From positions 62,001 through 126,000 of the forward strand of contig NZ_JAHBBK010000005.1 in assembly GCF_018390515.1 (NCBI RefSeq): a stretch of DNA of 64,000 nucleotides. The letters are read 5' to 3'. Shown here in pieces: positions 15,047 through 24,616 of the stretch; positions within the stretch are counted from its first letter, which is position 1, and each line of letters opens with the position of its first letter. The notes beneath the pieces are model-generated. The model was given only the letters and a program-made list of their open reading frames with translations. It searched no databases and was not told the origin of the DNA. This DNA is from Mucilaginibacter sp. Bleaf8. Lineage in GTDB: Bacteria; Bacteroidota; Bacteroidia; Sphingobacteriales; Sphingobacteriaceae. The translations under genes and the position numbers were made by a program.

Positions 15047-16063
15047 ATGCTGCAAGTACGTGTTGAAGCCATAAAGCCCGAAACGGCTGATACGGCTACC
15101 TTTTATTTGAAGCCGGTATCAGGCAATCCCGTAGTTTACAAAGCAGGCCAGTTTATTACATTGGTCATCAATCATCATGGCGAAGAAATAAGGCGATCCT
15201 ATTCCCTTAGTTCTTCGCCCGATGAAGATTTGCTCTCGATTACCGTAAAACGGGTAGCGAACGGCGAGATATCCCGTTATTTACTTACCTATGCCAAAGT
15301 AGGCGATGTATGGAATGTAGTTGAGCCGGCAGGGCGGTTTACACCACCGGCCAATGCCCGTGGTAAAGAGCTGTTTTACTTTGCAGCAGGCGGCGGTATA
15401 CCACCGGTATATGCGCATATAAAGTACCTGTTAAAGCACGAAGCCAATTGCCACTTAACACTTTTTTACAGCAACATCAATCCGCAATCTGTTATTTACA
15501 AACAACAGTTGGACGAGCTAGCCAGCCGGCACCCTGATCAATTGACTGTTATTCATCTTTTAAGCAGCGAGGTAAACCGGCTTAATAACATCCTGGTAGA
15601 AAAGCTGGTTAAACAGCACGTTAAGCAAAATATGAACGCTGCTGAGTTTTACCTATGCGGACCATTTACCTATATGCGTATGGTGCGGCTTACGCTACTA
15701 TACATGGGCATAGTGCCCGGGCAAATTCACCGCGAAACTTTTGTGTTGGAAACCGTACCTGCCAGCACAGCAGTCAGCAATTTTGCCCCGCATAAGGTAC
15801 GTGTCTATTTTAACCACGAATGGCATGATTTAATGACCGGCGAAAACCAAACAATTCTGCAAGCCGCCTTGCAAAACCAACTGCACCTGCCCTATAGCTG
15901 CGCCAATGGAGTATGCGCCGCCTGTGCCGTGAAATGTAAAAGCGGCCAGGTTACCATGGTAAAAAATGAGGTACTTACCGATGATGAAATAAAACAGGGC
16001 TGGGTACTCACCTGCACCGGCTATGCCATGAATGATGGCGTACAGTTAGATTACGACATGTAG
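15047..16063 (+). CDS. Ferredoxin-NADP reductase-like flavoprotein with C-terminal 2Fe-2S domain (PaaE-like)
   Basis: 338 residues in the order FAD domain (RSYSLSSSPDED near 45), NAD(P) domain (LFYFAAGGGIPPVYAHIKYL near 107; FYLCGPFTYMRM near 198) and a plant-type 2Fe-2S ferredoxin domain (PYSCANGVCAACAVKC plus LTCTGYA). This is the build of phenylacetyl-CoA epoxidase reductase PaaE and related oxygenase reductases. No other paa genes are here, so the partner is unknown; in this group such genes often stand alone as general electron-transfer proteins. Confidence 0.88.
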   Translation: MLQVRVEAIKPETADTATFYLKPVSGNPVVYKAGQFITLVINHHGEEIRRSYSLSSSPDEDLLSITVKRVANGEISRYLLTYAKVGDVWNVVEPAGRFTPPANARGKELFYFAAGGGIPPVYAHIKYLLKHEANCHLTLFYSNINPQSVIYKQQLDELASRHPDQLTVIHLLSSEVNRLNNILVEKLVKQHVKQNMNAAEFYLCGPFTYMRMVRLTLLYMGIVPGQIHRETFVLETVPASTAVSNFAPHKVRVYFNHEWHDLMTGENQTILQAALQNQLHLPYSCANGVCAACAVKCKSGQVTMVKNEVLTDDEIKQGWVLTCTGYAMNDGVQLDYDM

Positions 16064-16088
16064 CTAAAATCAACAATATAATTATACA

Positions 16089-16139
16089 CAAAAGCCATTC
16101 TGAGCGTAAAGTATTTTACTACGCCCCGAATGGCTTTTG
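16089..16139. terminator. Bidirectional terminator
   Basis: A 12-bp perfect stem (16089-16100 and 16128-16139) with an inner hairpin, between the convergent reductase and PepSY genes. Confidence 0.75.
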
Positions 16140-16162
16140 ATGTTTATGTTATGTTTGAGGCC

Positions 16163-17407
16163 TTACAGCGTAGTTGTTTGTGATGTAACGCGCGGCTTCA
16201 TAAATACCCGACGCGGCTGCGTTGTATTGCCAGACGGCTGAACAACTTCTAATTTTTTTACTTTTTTTCCTTTACTCTTTTTACGTTTACCCAGCCAAAT
16301 AATGATGCCGGTAACGGGCAAACTGGCTGCAACCAGGCTGGCTAAAAAAGCTAATATTTTGCCGGGCAGCCCCCAGATGGCACCTACATGGATATCGTAG
16401 TTCATACCAATCAGCTTCTCGCCATTGTTCTTGTCTTTGAAGTTTTCACGACCGAGCAATTTGCCAGTATACTGGTCAAACTGCAACATATCAAAATCAT
16501 AAAAAACTTCTTTGCCCCGGTAGCCCGAAGCATATATTACGCCCTTGTTTCCAAACGCCGGCGACATGCCTATACGATCTGCATCAGCAAATTCCCGCCG
16601 GGCGGTATGAAAGGCAATATCCATGGGGTTGCTTAGTGCCTTAGCGGTCGTATCGGAGGTAAACACACGCGGCGCAGGCGGCGTAGTGGATTGCGATGCT
16701 ACCACATAAACCGTTGCCTGGAACCACTTCATGGCCCATACCATACCGGTAAGCCCCAGTATAAGTGCAAACAGCATGGTATAAAAGCCGGGCACATTGT
16801 GCAAATCATAATTCACACGCTTAAAACTGGCTTTCCACTTTATTTTAAAGCTTTTATTAAAATTCGCCCGCCGTAGATTTTTGGGCCACCAAAGCACTAG
16901 TCCGGTGATAAGCAGTATAACAAAAATCAGCGTACTGTAGCCCACAATGGGTTGTCCATATTTGTTATTGAGCAGCAGGCTCCAGTGAATATATTTCACA
17001 ATAACAAAAAAGTCGGTTTTATAATTGTGCCTGCCGGTTATCTGCCCGGTATAAGGGTTCACAAAAACAGACTCATAAATATTGATAGTATCAAAAAACC
17101 AAAAAGCATCGGGGTTACCCTCCTGGTAACGCATAAACTCCCAGGCCCTGCCCACATCTTTATAAGTGGTAACAAAAGACGCATCACCCTGTAACGCCGT
17201 TTTGGCAATACCATTAAGCTGTGTAAATGGTAAAGGCCGGGCTTGCACCGGTGCCTTTACAAACATTTGCTCCTGGTATATCACCTCAGATAGCTCTTTC
17301 TGAAAGCAAAAAAGGCAGCCGGTAACAGCCACTATAAACACCACAAGCCCGGATATAAATCCGAGCCAGCGGTGAACGAACAGGATGAATTTCTTGGTTC
17401 GCGTCAT
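16163..17407 (-). CDS. PepSY-associated membrane protein, putative ferric-siderophore reductase
   Basis: 414 residues from ATG 17407 (a TTG two codons earlier is less likely). At least four membrane helices: about 12-33 (HRWLGFISGLVVFIVAVTG), two centrally (GYSTLIFVILLITGLVLWW and FYTMLFALILGLTGMVWAM) and one near 370-390; PepSY-like extracytoplasmic parts lie between. HRWLG and the histidine-bearing helices suit haem binding, as in the PiuB/FoxB-type inner-membrane reductases. It starts 11 bp after the stop of the siderophore receptor, so they form one iron-uptake unit. Reductase function is inference from family and context. Confidence 0.88.
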   Translation of the reverse strand: MTRTKKFILFVHRWLGFISGLVVFIVAVTGCLFCFQKELSEVIYQEQMFVKAPVQARPLPFTQLNGIAKTALQGDASFVTTYKDVGRAWEFMRYQEGNPDAFWFFDTINIYESVFVNPYTGQITGRHNYKTDFFVIVKYIHWSLLLNNKYGQPIVGYSTLIFVILLITGLVLWWPKNLRRANFNKSFKIKWKASFKRVNYDLHNVPGFYTMLFALILGLTGMVWAMKWFQATVYVVASQSTTPPAPRVFTSDTTAKALSNPMDIAFHTARREFADADRIGMSPAFGNKGVIYASGYRGKEVFYDFDMLQFDQYTGKLLGRENFKDKNNGEKLIGMNYDIHVGAIWGLPGKILAFLASLVAASLPVTGIIIWLGKRKKSKGKKVKKLEVVQPSGNTTQPRRVFMKPRVTSQTTTL

Positions 17408-17418
17408 AAGCAATTTGT

Positions 17419-19878
17419 TTAAAACTTATAGCTTGCAGTTAAAATAAATTGACGAAGCTTTTGAGGGTTAATCGTAGTATAACCGGTAAAATAGTGCTCA
17501 TTAGTAAAGTTATTAGCTGCCAAACCAAAGCGATATCTTATTCTGTCTATAAAAACATTAGCGTTAAGTACAGTATAACTTGGCAATGAGAATGTTCCCT
17601 GACTTACGCTATTAATCACTTTATTCTCGCTTGCATAATTACCACCCAATCCAACACCTAAGCCTTTAACAGCGCTTTGTGGTAAACGGTAGCTTACATA
17701 CCAATTAGCTAAGTAAGGTGAACCGGCTGTATTGGGTCTTAAATTTAATACATCAGCGTCTGCTTTGGTATATTTTGAGTCATTATAAGAAAAGCCGGCA
17801 ACAATATTAACACCACTTACAGGATTCGCTACTACTTCGGCTTCAAAACCGCGACTGCGCTGGGTTCCGTCCTGTATTTGAGCGCCAGCTAAGGTTGTAC
17901 CAACAGCACCACGTAAAACATTAGTTAGTTTAATATTATAATAGCTAATAGTTCCGTTTAACTTTCCGTTGAACAAGGCCATTTTCACACCACCTTCTAT
18001 CTGATTAGCGTTTTGTATATCGGCTCTAACTGTACTACCGGTTGTATTCAGAAAATATCCCGGATTAACAAAACCGTTCTGATAGTTGGCAAATAACGAA
18101 AGCTGATCTTTTAATGGTTGAAATACTAAACCGAATTTAGGAGAGACAGCTGTTTGGTTGTAAGATGGTGATGTAAGCACACCATCAGTCCGGTAATTCC
18201 CTCCATTACGGTAATGATCAACACGTACGCCGGCCGAAGCAAACAGTTGCTCGGTAATATTAATTACATCCGAAGCATAGGCACTGTAAGTGTTCGTTTT
18301 ATAAATGTAAGGGTAAGTATTATCTACAGTAAGTGGGTTTGCGTTATTAGTTTGATCTACCAAAATTTTGTTGAAACTACCGTAATCGTATGTTGGGCTA
18401 TTACGTGGCGCAGATCCATAAAAATTACTAAAGAACAACTGATTAGAGTTTTGATACTGGTAATCCAAGCCTATTACTAAACGGTTGCGTAATGTACCGA
18501 TGTTGAAATCGCCGTTGATATTTTCCTGAATTTGAATAGCATTGAGTTTAGAATTACGAGTCGACTGATCGTAACGCAGTATATAATTATTTTGCCCCTG
18601 AGAGTAAACGCCGCCAGGCTGCGGAGCTACAACCGAATCAGCTGCTAGATAAAAGTATGGACTGGCACCGTTGGAATAGCTATTGGATGTAGAGAACAGT
18701 GTCTGTGATGTAAACTTGTCAGAGATTTTATAATTAACCTGCGCATAGTAGTTGCTGCTACGGGTACGTTGTGTAATATCATCGTTTACATAAGCTTGTT
18801 TGTAATCAATATTTGCCTGATTAGCATTACTTATACCCATCTGACGCGGCGTTGACAGAAAGAAGAAGAACGGACGTGCTGCCGAACGGCCATAAAAAAG
18901 TTCAGCCTCCAACAAAATTGACAACCTGCTATTAGGCTTAATAGCTAAAGTTGGCGCTGCTAAATAGCTGCGATTAAAACCGTAATTCTGGAAGCTACCT
19001 TCGTACTGATAAGCCGTATTAAGGCGAAAAAGCACTGTCTTGCTGGGATTTAAAGGTGTATTAACATCAACTGCAGTACGGCTAAGTTCGTAGTTACCTA
19101 CGGTATGGCTTACTTCAGCGCCAAATGATTCGTATGGCTTTTTGGTAACACGGTTAATTAAACCTCCAAATGAGGTTAAGTTACTACCATACAGAGTACC
19201 TGATGGGCCTTTGATTACTTCAATACGCTCAATATTTGCAGCATCTATACCACTGGTTACTAATCCGGCAATACCATTACGCAAACGGGCTTGCGTTACA
19301 AAACCACGTTGTGAGTAGTAAGCACCACCATCACCGGCACGTCCGGTTGCATCCCAAAGCTTTTGTATACCTGGTGCATTCCGTACAGCATCATCAACTG
19401 AAAGTACTTGCTGCTCTTTAATCAATTCATTAGTAATGGTACTATATACCTGCGCATTTTCTAAGGGAGCTAATGGTATCTTTGATGCATCAACACTTGC
19501 CTTGCGGGTAAAGCGGTTATTTGTTGCGCTGATAGTAACATCATTCAAAGCATTACTGCTTGTGTTTATGCTTACAACAGGTACAGTGATAACTTGGTTA
19601 GCTTTTACTTCAACAGAAGTTTCTGAACTTTGCGTACCAATAGATGATATATGTAACGTATAAGTACCGGGAGCTGCTTTAAAGCTATACTCACCGTTCT
19701 CGTTGGTAATGGTACCGTATTTGGTTCCTTTTAAAGATACCGACACATTATCGGCAGGTTTATTATCAGAAGTAAGCACTTTACCTTTAATGGTGCCCCT
19801 ATTTGGTTGGGCAAACACCATGCAGGCAGATGCTATAATAAAAAATGTAGTTAAGAACAGGTTGTAAAGTTTTTTCAT
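17419..19878 (-). CDS. TonB-dependent siderophore receptor with carboxypeptidase-like N-terminal domain
   Basis: 819 residues. Signal peptide 1-23; a CarboxypepD_reg-like beta-sandwich at about 27-110 (GTIKGKVLTSDNKPADNVSVSL); plug domain at about 130-270 (VDDAVRNAPGIQKLWDATGR, IERIEVIKGPSGTLYGSNL); then the barrel, ending in the aromatic terminus LTASYKF. The plug wording is that of ferric-siderophore receptors, and the downstream PepSY gene agrees. Probably iron-regulated through the palindrome at 19942-19964 behind a consensus promoter. Which siderophore is unknown. Full length with no frameshift. Confidence 0.95.
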   Translation of the reverse strand: MKKLYNLFLTTFFIIASACMVFAQPNRGTIKGKVLTSDNKPADNVSVSLKGTKYGTITNENGEYSFKAAPGTYTLHISSIGTQSSETSVEVKANQVITVPVVSINTSSNALNDVTISATNNRFTRKASVDASKIPLAPLENAQVYSTITNELIKEQQVLSVDDAVRNAPGIQKLWDATGRAGDGGAYYSQRGFVTQARLRNGIAGLVTSGIDAANIERIEVIKGPSGTLYGSNLTSFGGLINRVTKKPYESFGAEVSHTVGNYELSRTAVDVNTPLNPSKTVLFRLNTAYQYEGSFQNYGFNRSYLAAPTLAIKPNSRLSILLEAELFYGRSAARPFFFFLSTPRQMGISNANQANIDYKQAYVNDDITQRTRSSNYYAQVNYKISDKFTSQTLFSTSNSYSNGASPYFYLAADSVVAPQPGGVYSQGQNNYILRYDQSTRNSKLNAIQIQENINGDFNIGTLRNRLVIGLDYQYQNSNQLFFSNFYGSAPRNSPTYDYGSFNKILVDQTNNANPLTVDNTYPYIYKTNTYSAYASDVINITEQLFASAGVRVDHYRNGGNYRTDGVLTSPSYNQTAVSPKFGLVFQPLKDQLSLFANYQNGFVNPGYFLNTTGSTVRADIQNANQIEGGVKMALFNGKLNGTISYYNIKLTNVLRGAVGTTLAGAQIQDGTQRSRGFEAEVVANPVSGVNIVAGFSYNDSKYTKADADVLNLRPNTAGSPYLANWYVSYRLPQSAVKGLGVGLGGNYASENKVINSVSQGTFSLPSYTVLNANVFIDRIRYRFGLAANNFTNEHYFTGYTTINPQKLRQFILTASYKF

Positions 19879-19909
19879 TGTACTATTTAGACCAATTACA
19901 AATAATGGT

Positions 19910-19940
19910 CAAAAGTATCAATTCAGCACATACAAACAAA
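19910..19940 (-). promoter_or_regulatory. Promoter of the TonB receptor operon
   Basis: Minus-strand TACTTTTG (plus 19910-19917) with TTTG (plus 19937-19940) 19 bases upstream; both exact. The start codon is 31 bases downstream of the box. Confidence 0.65.
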
Positions 19941-19941
19941 G

Positions 19942-19964
19942 TTATTTTGAATAAATCTAAATAA
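19942..19964. promoter_or_regulatory. Fur-box-like inverted repeat
   Basis: A 23-bp imperfect palindrome with arms TTATTT and AAATAA and inner GA/TC; 9 of 11 symmetric pairs match. It abuts the -33 element of the siderophore-receptor promoter, where an iron repressor would block polymerase. Assignment to Fur is inference from position and the AT-rich dyad. Confidence 0.45.
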
Positions 19965-20229
19965 ACAGAGCATTGTGTTATAGGGTTTTAACTTATGGAT
20001 ACAAAACATTTTATAAAAAGAAAATATATGCACCTGAATTAAATCTGAATTATTAACCACTTTTGTACTTTGCAGAATATAGTTAGGCAATAATTGCATC
20101 AGGTAACTACTATGCTTATTCTGAGTAAATTATGTATGAATTACACCAACAGAAATTTTACATAAAATCAGAAATTTTAATCATCTCGGTTTTATTTTTC
20201 TATTTTAGAAGCGCTACTACAATACACTG

Positions 20230-21468
20230 ATGCAGTTTTTAGACGAAGGCTCTGGGGAGGATGAATTAATTAAACTGCTGCTTAAAAGGCAGTGGGAGTT
20301 AAATTCGTTGCTGGAGGTTACGCAGGCTATTAATAAAAACACGTCTGCACCTGTACTGATCCAGATGCTGGAGGTAATTTTAAAAGGTTACCTGCAGGTG
20401 GGCAAGCTGCGCTTTTTAATTGAAAAGCAGGGCAGCTTTGTATGTGTATCCAAATTTGGCGGCGATTTTGAAAGCTTACCTGTACTGCACCGTGCCTGTT
20501 TAAAACTTAAAAAAGTAAAAGCAGCAACTTCACTGGCCGACCATCCCGATCCGGTATTACGTTCTTACAATTATGTGGTGCCTATTTACCATAAAGGCAG
20601 GGCGCTGGCCTATGCCCTCATAGGAGATTTCAACATTTCGGGCGAGATGCTGAGCAATGACCTGAACTTCATTCAAACGCTCATCAACGTAATTGTGGTG
20701 GCCCTTGAAAACAAGCGGCTTTTCCGCGAGCGACTGGAGGCCGAGCGTTTTAAGCGTGAAATGGAGTTGGCCGTTGAAGTACAGAACATGCTGATACCGG
20801 TAAAGCTGCACAAAGACACCGCCGTTGAGGTAAGCGCCCAGTACCTCCCTCATCAGGATATAGGCGGCGATTACTTCGACTTTTTCCGTTTAAACGACCA
20901 TGAGTTTTTATGGTGTATTGCTGATGTATCGGGCAAGGGTATTTCGGCTGCATTGCTGATGGCCAACTTCCAGGCCAGCCTGCGTGCCTGGGCCACGGTT
21001 GAAGATGACCTGGCCACTGTAGTAAGGCGCCTTAATAAAATCGTAATCAAAAACACCAAGGGCGAGCGTTTTATTACGCTGTTTTTGGCCAAGTACAACG
21101 AGCAGAACCGCACCATGTACTACATTAATGCTGGCCACAACCCACCCGTAGTACACAACGGTACAGAAACTGCATCATTAAAGCTGGGCACCACCATGAT
21201 CGGTGTGTTTGATGATCTCCCCTTCATCAACCAGGGCGAAATGATGATGCAGCCCGGCAGCCTGGTTTTTAACTACACCGATGGCCTGATGGACTATGAG
21301 GTGGAACAGGGCGTGCAATGGAATGAGGAAAGACTGGTGGAGTTTGTAAAAGAGAATTATGAGCTTACGCCCGAAAAATTTAATCACGCATTACTGGATT
21401 ACTTAAACCGTACGGTAAAAAGCCGCCGTATTGATGATGTAACTTTGCTTACCCTGAAAATATTTTAG
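20230..21468 (+). CDS. GAF domain-containing SpoIIE/PP2C-type protein phosphatase
   Basis: 412 residues. A GAF-like sensor at about 15-170, a short coiled coil ([20 protein letters not shown]), then a PPM/SpoIIE phosphatase at about 190-412 with metal-binding IGGDYFDFF and [18 protein letters not shown], plus [13 protein letters not shown]. Such RsbU-like proteins dephosphorylate anti-sigma antagonists in partner-switching pathways, but no STAS or RsbW-type gene is next to it. Cytosolic. The signal sensed by GAF is unknown. Confidence 0.92.
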   Translation: MQFLDEGSGEDELIKLLLKRQWELNSLLEVTQAINKNTSAPVLIQMLEVILKGYLQVGKLRFLIEKQGSFVCVSKFGGDFESLPVLHRACLKLKKVKAATSLADHPDPVLRSYNYVVPIYHKGRALAYALIGDFNISGEMLSNDLNFIQTLINVIVVALENKRLFRERLEAERFKREMELAVEVQNMLIPVKLHKDTAVEVSAQYLPHQDIGGDYFDFFRLNDHEFLWCIADVSGKGISAALLMANFQASLRAWATVEDDLATVVRRLNKIVIKNTKGERFITLFLAKYNEQNRTMYYINAGHNPPVVHNGTETASLKLGTTMIGVFDDLPFINQGEMMMQPGSLVFNYTDGLMDYEVEQGVQWNEERLVEFVKENYELTPEKFNHALLDYLNRTVKSRRIDDVTLLTLKIF

Positions 21469-21480
21469 CATTACTTGCGT

Positions 21481-21488
21481 TACCTTTG
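21481..21488 (+). promoter_or_regulatory. -7 element of rnhB
   Basis: TACCTTTG, exact, ending six bases before the rnhB ATG at 21495; predicts a leaderless transcript. No clear -33. Confidence 0.4.
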
Positions 21489-21494
21489 CAAGCT

Positions 21495-22091
21495 ATGTTA
21501 TCAGCACGTTATCAGTTTGAATTGTTGGAAGCCGGATGTGATGAGGCCGGTCGCGGTTGCCTGGCCGGGCCCGTATTTGCCGCCGCTGTAATTTTACCTC
21601 CCGATTTTACCCACCCGCTACTTAACGATTCCAAACAGCTTAATGAAGCTACCCGCTATGCCCTGCGTACCGAAATTGAACAGCAGGCCCTGGCCTTTGC
21701 CGTAGCATCGGTAAGTAATACCGAAATTGATGAGATCAACATTCTGAATGCCTCCTTTTTGGCTATGCACAGGGCCATTGATCAATTGCAGCTTGAACCT
21801 GCCTTTTTGATTATTGATGGTAACCGTTTTAACAAACACCCTAACATACCGCATCAATGTATCGTAAAAGGCGATAGTAAGTACTTTAGCATTGCTGCGG
21901 CATCCATCCTGGCTAAAACCTACCGCGATGATTATATGTTACAAATAGCGGCTGAACATCCCGAATACGACTGGCACAGCAACAAGGGCTATCCTACATT
22001 AAAGCATCGCACTATGGTTTTACAGCATGGTTTTACGCCGCATCACCGCCGAACTTTCAATGTCACGGATAAGCAACTAAGCATATTTTGA
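21495..22091 (+). CDS. rnhB: Ribonuclease HII
   Basis: 198 residues from the ATG at 21495; the TTG at 21486 lies inside the -7 box and is rejected. Removes ribonucleotides and RNA primers from DNA. The first catalytic DE pair is in [20 protein letters not shown]; the others are in LIIDGNRF and [15 protein letters not shown], and the GYPTLKHR block is typical. Normal length. No overlap with the phosphatase upstream. Confidence 0.97.
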   Translation: MLSARYQFELLEAGCDEAGRGCLAGPVFAAAVILPPDFTHPLLNDSKQLNEATRYALRTEIEQQALAFAVASVSNTEIDEINILNASFLAMHRAIDQLQLEPAFLIIDGNRFNKHPNIPHQCIVKGDSKYFSIAAASILAKTYRDDYMLQIAAEHPEYDWHSNKGYPTLKHRTMVLQHGFTPHHRRTFNVTDKQLSIF

Positions 22092-22092
22092 C

Positions 22093-22123
22093 TTTGATTG
22101 AGCCGGCCTGTTGGGTACATTTG
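22093..22123 (+). promoter_or_regulatory. Promoter of the glycosyltransferase gene, consensus match
   Basis: TTTG (22093-22096), 19-base spacer, TACATTTG (22116-22123). It begins right at the rnhB stop and leaves 24 bases to the GTG start. Confidence 0.7.
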
Positions 22124-22147
22124 TTAGCAACCACATCGTAAACCTCT

Positions 22148-23359
22148 GTGAAAATACTTATAGTTACTCATTTAGCCCCTTTTCCGCAAAATAGCGGGTA
22201 TCCGATAGTGGTAGGCAATACCATTAGGGGACTGATTGCTATGGGACACGAGGTAGCGCTGTTTTCATTACACCCCAAAAAGCAACGCCACCATCAGGAA
22301 CAACAGCCTGATGAGTTATTAAAACAGATCAAGTTTTACAAGCATTATATTGATACCAGCATAACTATAGGCCGGGCTATATCCAGCTTATTTAACCGGA
22401 AGCTGTATACGATAGACCGCTACTACAATGCCGACTTTGAGCGCTTACTGGTGCAGGAGGTAAAACTTGGGCATTATGATATCATTCAGTTTGAGGGTTT
22501 GTTTGCAACACCCTACTTGCAGGCAGTGCGTAAAGCAACTACGGCTAAGCTTATTTACCGTGCACACCACATAGAGCATTTGGTATGGGAGCGCATGGCA
22601 CACCAAAAGCACGATCCGGTAAAACGCTCGTACCTGAAAATGATTGCCAAGCGGGTTAAAAAGTACGAGCTGCAGCAACTCTTGCAGTTTGACGGCCTGG
22701 CCGCTTTTACCGCTCAGGACCGGGAATTGATGACCGAGTATGGCGCTAAGGTACCGGTAGAAGTGCTACCTGTAGGTATTGATTTGTCGCGCTATGAACC
22801 CGACCTGAGTAAAACTGAGTTTCCGAGCTTGTTCTTTTTAGGCGCAATGGACTGGATGCCTAATCGCGAGGGTATTGAGTGGTTTCTGGACACATTCTCG
22901 AAAGAGCTGACCGATGGCGATCTGCGCGTTCGCTTCTACGTGGCCGGCAATGATATACCCGAGCGCTTCGACGATTACGAAGTAATGGGCAAAATTTACA
23001 TTCAGGGCGAAGTTGATGATGCATTGGAATTTGTAAACAGCAAAGCCATTATGATTGTGCCCCTGCTTTCGGGCGGCGGCATGCGTGTAAAAATTGTAGA
23101 GGGTATGGCCATGCAGAAATGCATTATATCTACCTCCTTAGGCGCCGAAGGTATTACCTACGAGAACGGCAAAAACATCATTATTGCCAATACGCAGGAA
23201 GAGTTCCACCGTGCTATTAGGCGATGCATATCTGATGAAAGCTACTGCAAACGCATCGGCCTTAATGCCCGCGAACAGGTACAAAAAAATCACGAAACCA
23301 ATATGGTTACCCATAAACTCGTCGATTTTTACCAACAAGTACTTTCAGCCTCGGTTTAG
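22148..23359 (+). CDS. Glycosyltransferase, GT4/GT1 type
   Basis: 403 residues with two Rossmann-like halves of the GT-B fold. N-terminal acceptor domain starts KILIVTHLAPFPQNSGYPI; the C-terminal donor-binding domain has LFFLGAMDWMPNREGIEWFL, then IMIVPLLSGGGMRVKIVEGMAMQKCIISTSLGAEGI with the E-x7-E-like signature. It starts with GTG; no better in-frame start exists upstream. No signal peptide. Likely acts in cell-surface glycan synthesis, but there is no polysaccharide cluster around it, so donor and acceptor are unknown. Confidence 0.92.
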   Translation: MKILIVTHLAPFPQNSGYPIVVGNTIRGLIAMGHEVALFSLHPKKQRHHQEQQPDELLKQIKFYKHYIDTSITIGRAISSLFNRKLYTIDRYYNADFERLLVQEVKLGHYDIIQFEGLFATPYLQAVRKATTAKLIYRAHHIEHLVWERMAHQKHDPVKRSYLKMIAKRVKKYELQQLLQFDGLAAFTAQDRELMTEYGAKVPVEVLPVGIDLSRYEPDLSKTEFPSLFFLGAMDWMPNREGIEWFLDTFSKELTDGDLRVRFYVAGNDIPERFDDYEVMGKIYIQGEVDDALEFVNSKAIMIVPLLSGGGMRVKIVEGMAMQKCIISTSLGAEGITYENGKNIIIANTQEEFHRAIRRCISDESYCKRIGLNAREQVQKNHETNMVTHKLVDFYQQVLSASV

Positions 23360-23372
23360 CCTTATTTTTTGC

Positions 23373-23380
23373 TACTTTTG
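23373..23380 (+). promoter_or_regulatory. -7 element of gcvT
   Basis: TACTTTTG, exact, 43 bases before the ATG; no clear -33. Confidence 0.45.
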
Positions 23381-23423
23381 CGGCCAATAACGCTTTCTTT
23401 TATACCCACAAAAAAGTTATTGG

Positions 23424-24506
23424 ATGAAAAACACCGCTTTAACCGCCATTCATATTCAGGAAGGTGCCAAAATGGTACCCTTTGCAGGTTATAACATGCC
23501 CGTGCAGTACGCCGGTATTAACGTTGAGCATGATACTGTTCGCAAAGCCGTTGGCGTATTTGATGTAAGCCACATGGGCGAGTTTATTTTGAAAGGCGAC
23601 AAAGCGCTTGATCTCATCCAGCAGGTAACCAGCAATGATGCTGCTAAACTTTACGATGGTAAAGTACAATACTCCTGCCTGCCTAACGAAACCGGCGGCA
23701 TTGTAGATGATTTACTGGTTTACCGCATTGACGAGAAAACTTACATGCTGGTAGTTAATGCTTCCAATATTGAAAAAGACTGGAACTGGATCAGCAAGCA
23801 CAATACTTTCGGTGTGGATATGAAAGATATATCAGACCGCACCTCACTGCTGGCTATCCAGGGCCCTAAGGCTGCCGATGCTTTGCAAAGCTTAACGGAT
23901 ATAGACCTAGCATCAATGGAGTATTATACCTTTAAAAAAGGACAGTTTGCCGGTATTGATAATGTACTGGTATCGGCCACGGGCTATACCGGCGCAGGCG
24001 GTTTCGAAATTTATTTTGATAACGAGCATGCCGAGGCTATCTGGAAAGCAGTATTTGAAGCCGGTGCGCCATTCGGTATTAAACCTATCGGCTTAGGCGC
24101 CCGCGACACATTGCGTCTGGAAATGGGCTTTTGCCTTTACGGTAATGATATTGATGACACTACCTCGCCGCTTGAAGCAGGCTTAGGCTGGATCACCAAA
24201 TTTACCAAGCCATTTACCAACTCCGAAGCGCTTCAACAGCAAAAACAACAAGGCGTATCACAAAAACTGGTAGGCTTTGAAATGGTTGACCGCGGTATTG
24301 CACGCCACGATTATGAAATTGTGGATGCCGAAGGCAACAAAGTTGGTCGTGTTACATCAGGCACGCAGTCGCCATCGCTGCAAAAAGCAATTGGCATGGG
24401 CTATGTAAAAACCGAGCTGGCCAAAGAAGGTACCGAGATCTTCATCAAGATACGCGATAACAAGGTAAAAGCCCAGGTGGTTAAACTGCCTTTCTTTAAG
24501 CAATAA
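23424..24506 (+). CDS. gcvT: Aminomethyltransferase, glycine cleavage system T protein
   Basis: 360 residues. Transfers the aminomethyl group from lipoylated H protein to tetrahydrofolate, releasing ammonia. Landmarks: [43 protein letters not shown] and [19 protein letters not shown], all typical of T protein. gcvP and gcvH are not in the window. It links functionally to lipA and to the metH/metF folate cycle here. A REP-like palindrome lies 12 bp after the stop. Confidence 0.97.
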   Translation: MKNTALTAIHIQEGAKMVPFAGYNMPVQYAGINVEHDTVRKAVGVFDVSHMGEFILKGDKALDLIQQVTSNDAAKLYDGKVQYSCLPNETGGIVDDLLVYRIDEKTYMLVVNASNIEKDWNWISKHNTFGVDMKDISDRTSLLAIQGPKAADALQSLTDIDLASMEYYTFKKGQFAGIDNVLVSATGYTGAGGFEIYFDNEHAEAIWKAVFEAGAPFGIKPIGLGARDTLRLEMGFCLYGNDIDDTTSPLEAGLGWITKFTKPFTNSEALQQQKQQGVSQKLVGFEMVDRGIARHDYEIVDAEGNKVGRVTSGTQSPSLQKAIGMGYVKTELAKEGTEIFIKIRDNKVKAQVVKLPFFKQ

Positions 24507-24518
24507 AATACTTAACAC

Positions 24519-24606
24519 CGTCATTACGAGGAACGAAGCAATCTTTAAATTTACCAGGGCAATTTGCTTGTCCTCCGCAGAGATTGCTTCGTTCCTCGCA
24601 ATGACG
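24519..24606. repeat. REP/MITE-like palindromic element
   Basis: Two 26-base arms (24519-24544 and 24581-24606) are reverse complements at 25 of 26 positions, separated by 36 bases. Each arm contains the GGAACGAAGCAATCT word that I associate with a dispersed repeat of Sphingobacteriaceae. It fits exactly between gcvT and comB and would fold into a long hairpin in RNA, possibly acting as a terminator or stability element. Confidence 0.8.
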
Positions 24607-24616
24607 TTTTGAATTT

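Larger units (their letters stand above)
19879..20229. other. Divergent 351-bp intergenic region
   Basis: Holds the leftward promoter and Fur-box-like palindrome of the TonB receptor at its left end. The rest is AT-rich and should contain the promoter of the rightward phosphatase gene; the best candidate is TACTTTG at about 20066-20072 with TTTTG just before it, but I could not settle it. No small gene was found. Confidence 0.5.

Noticed and set aside
17407-19878. SusC-type polysaccharide utilisation system
   Set aside because: No SusD gene is adjacent, and plug and barrel wording plus the PepSY partner point to siderophore uptake.
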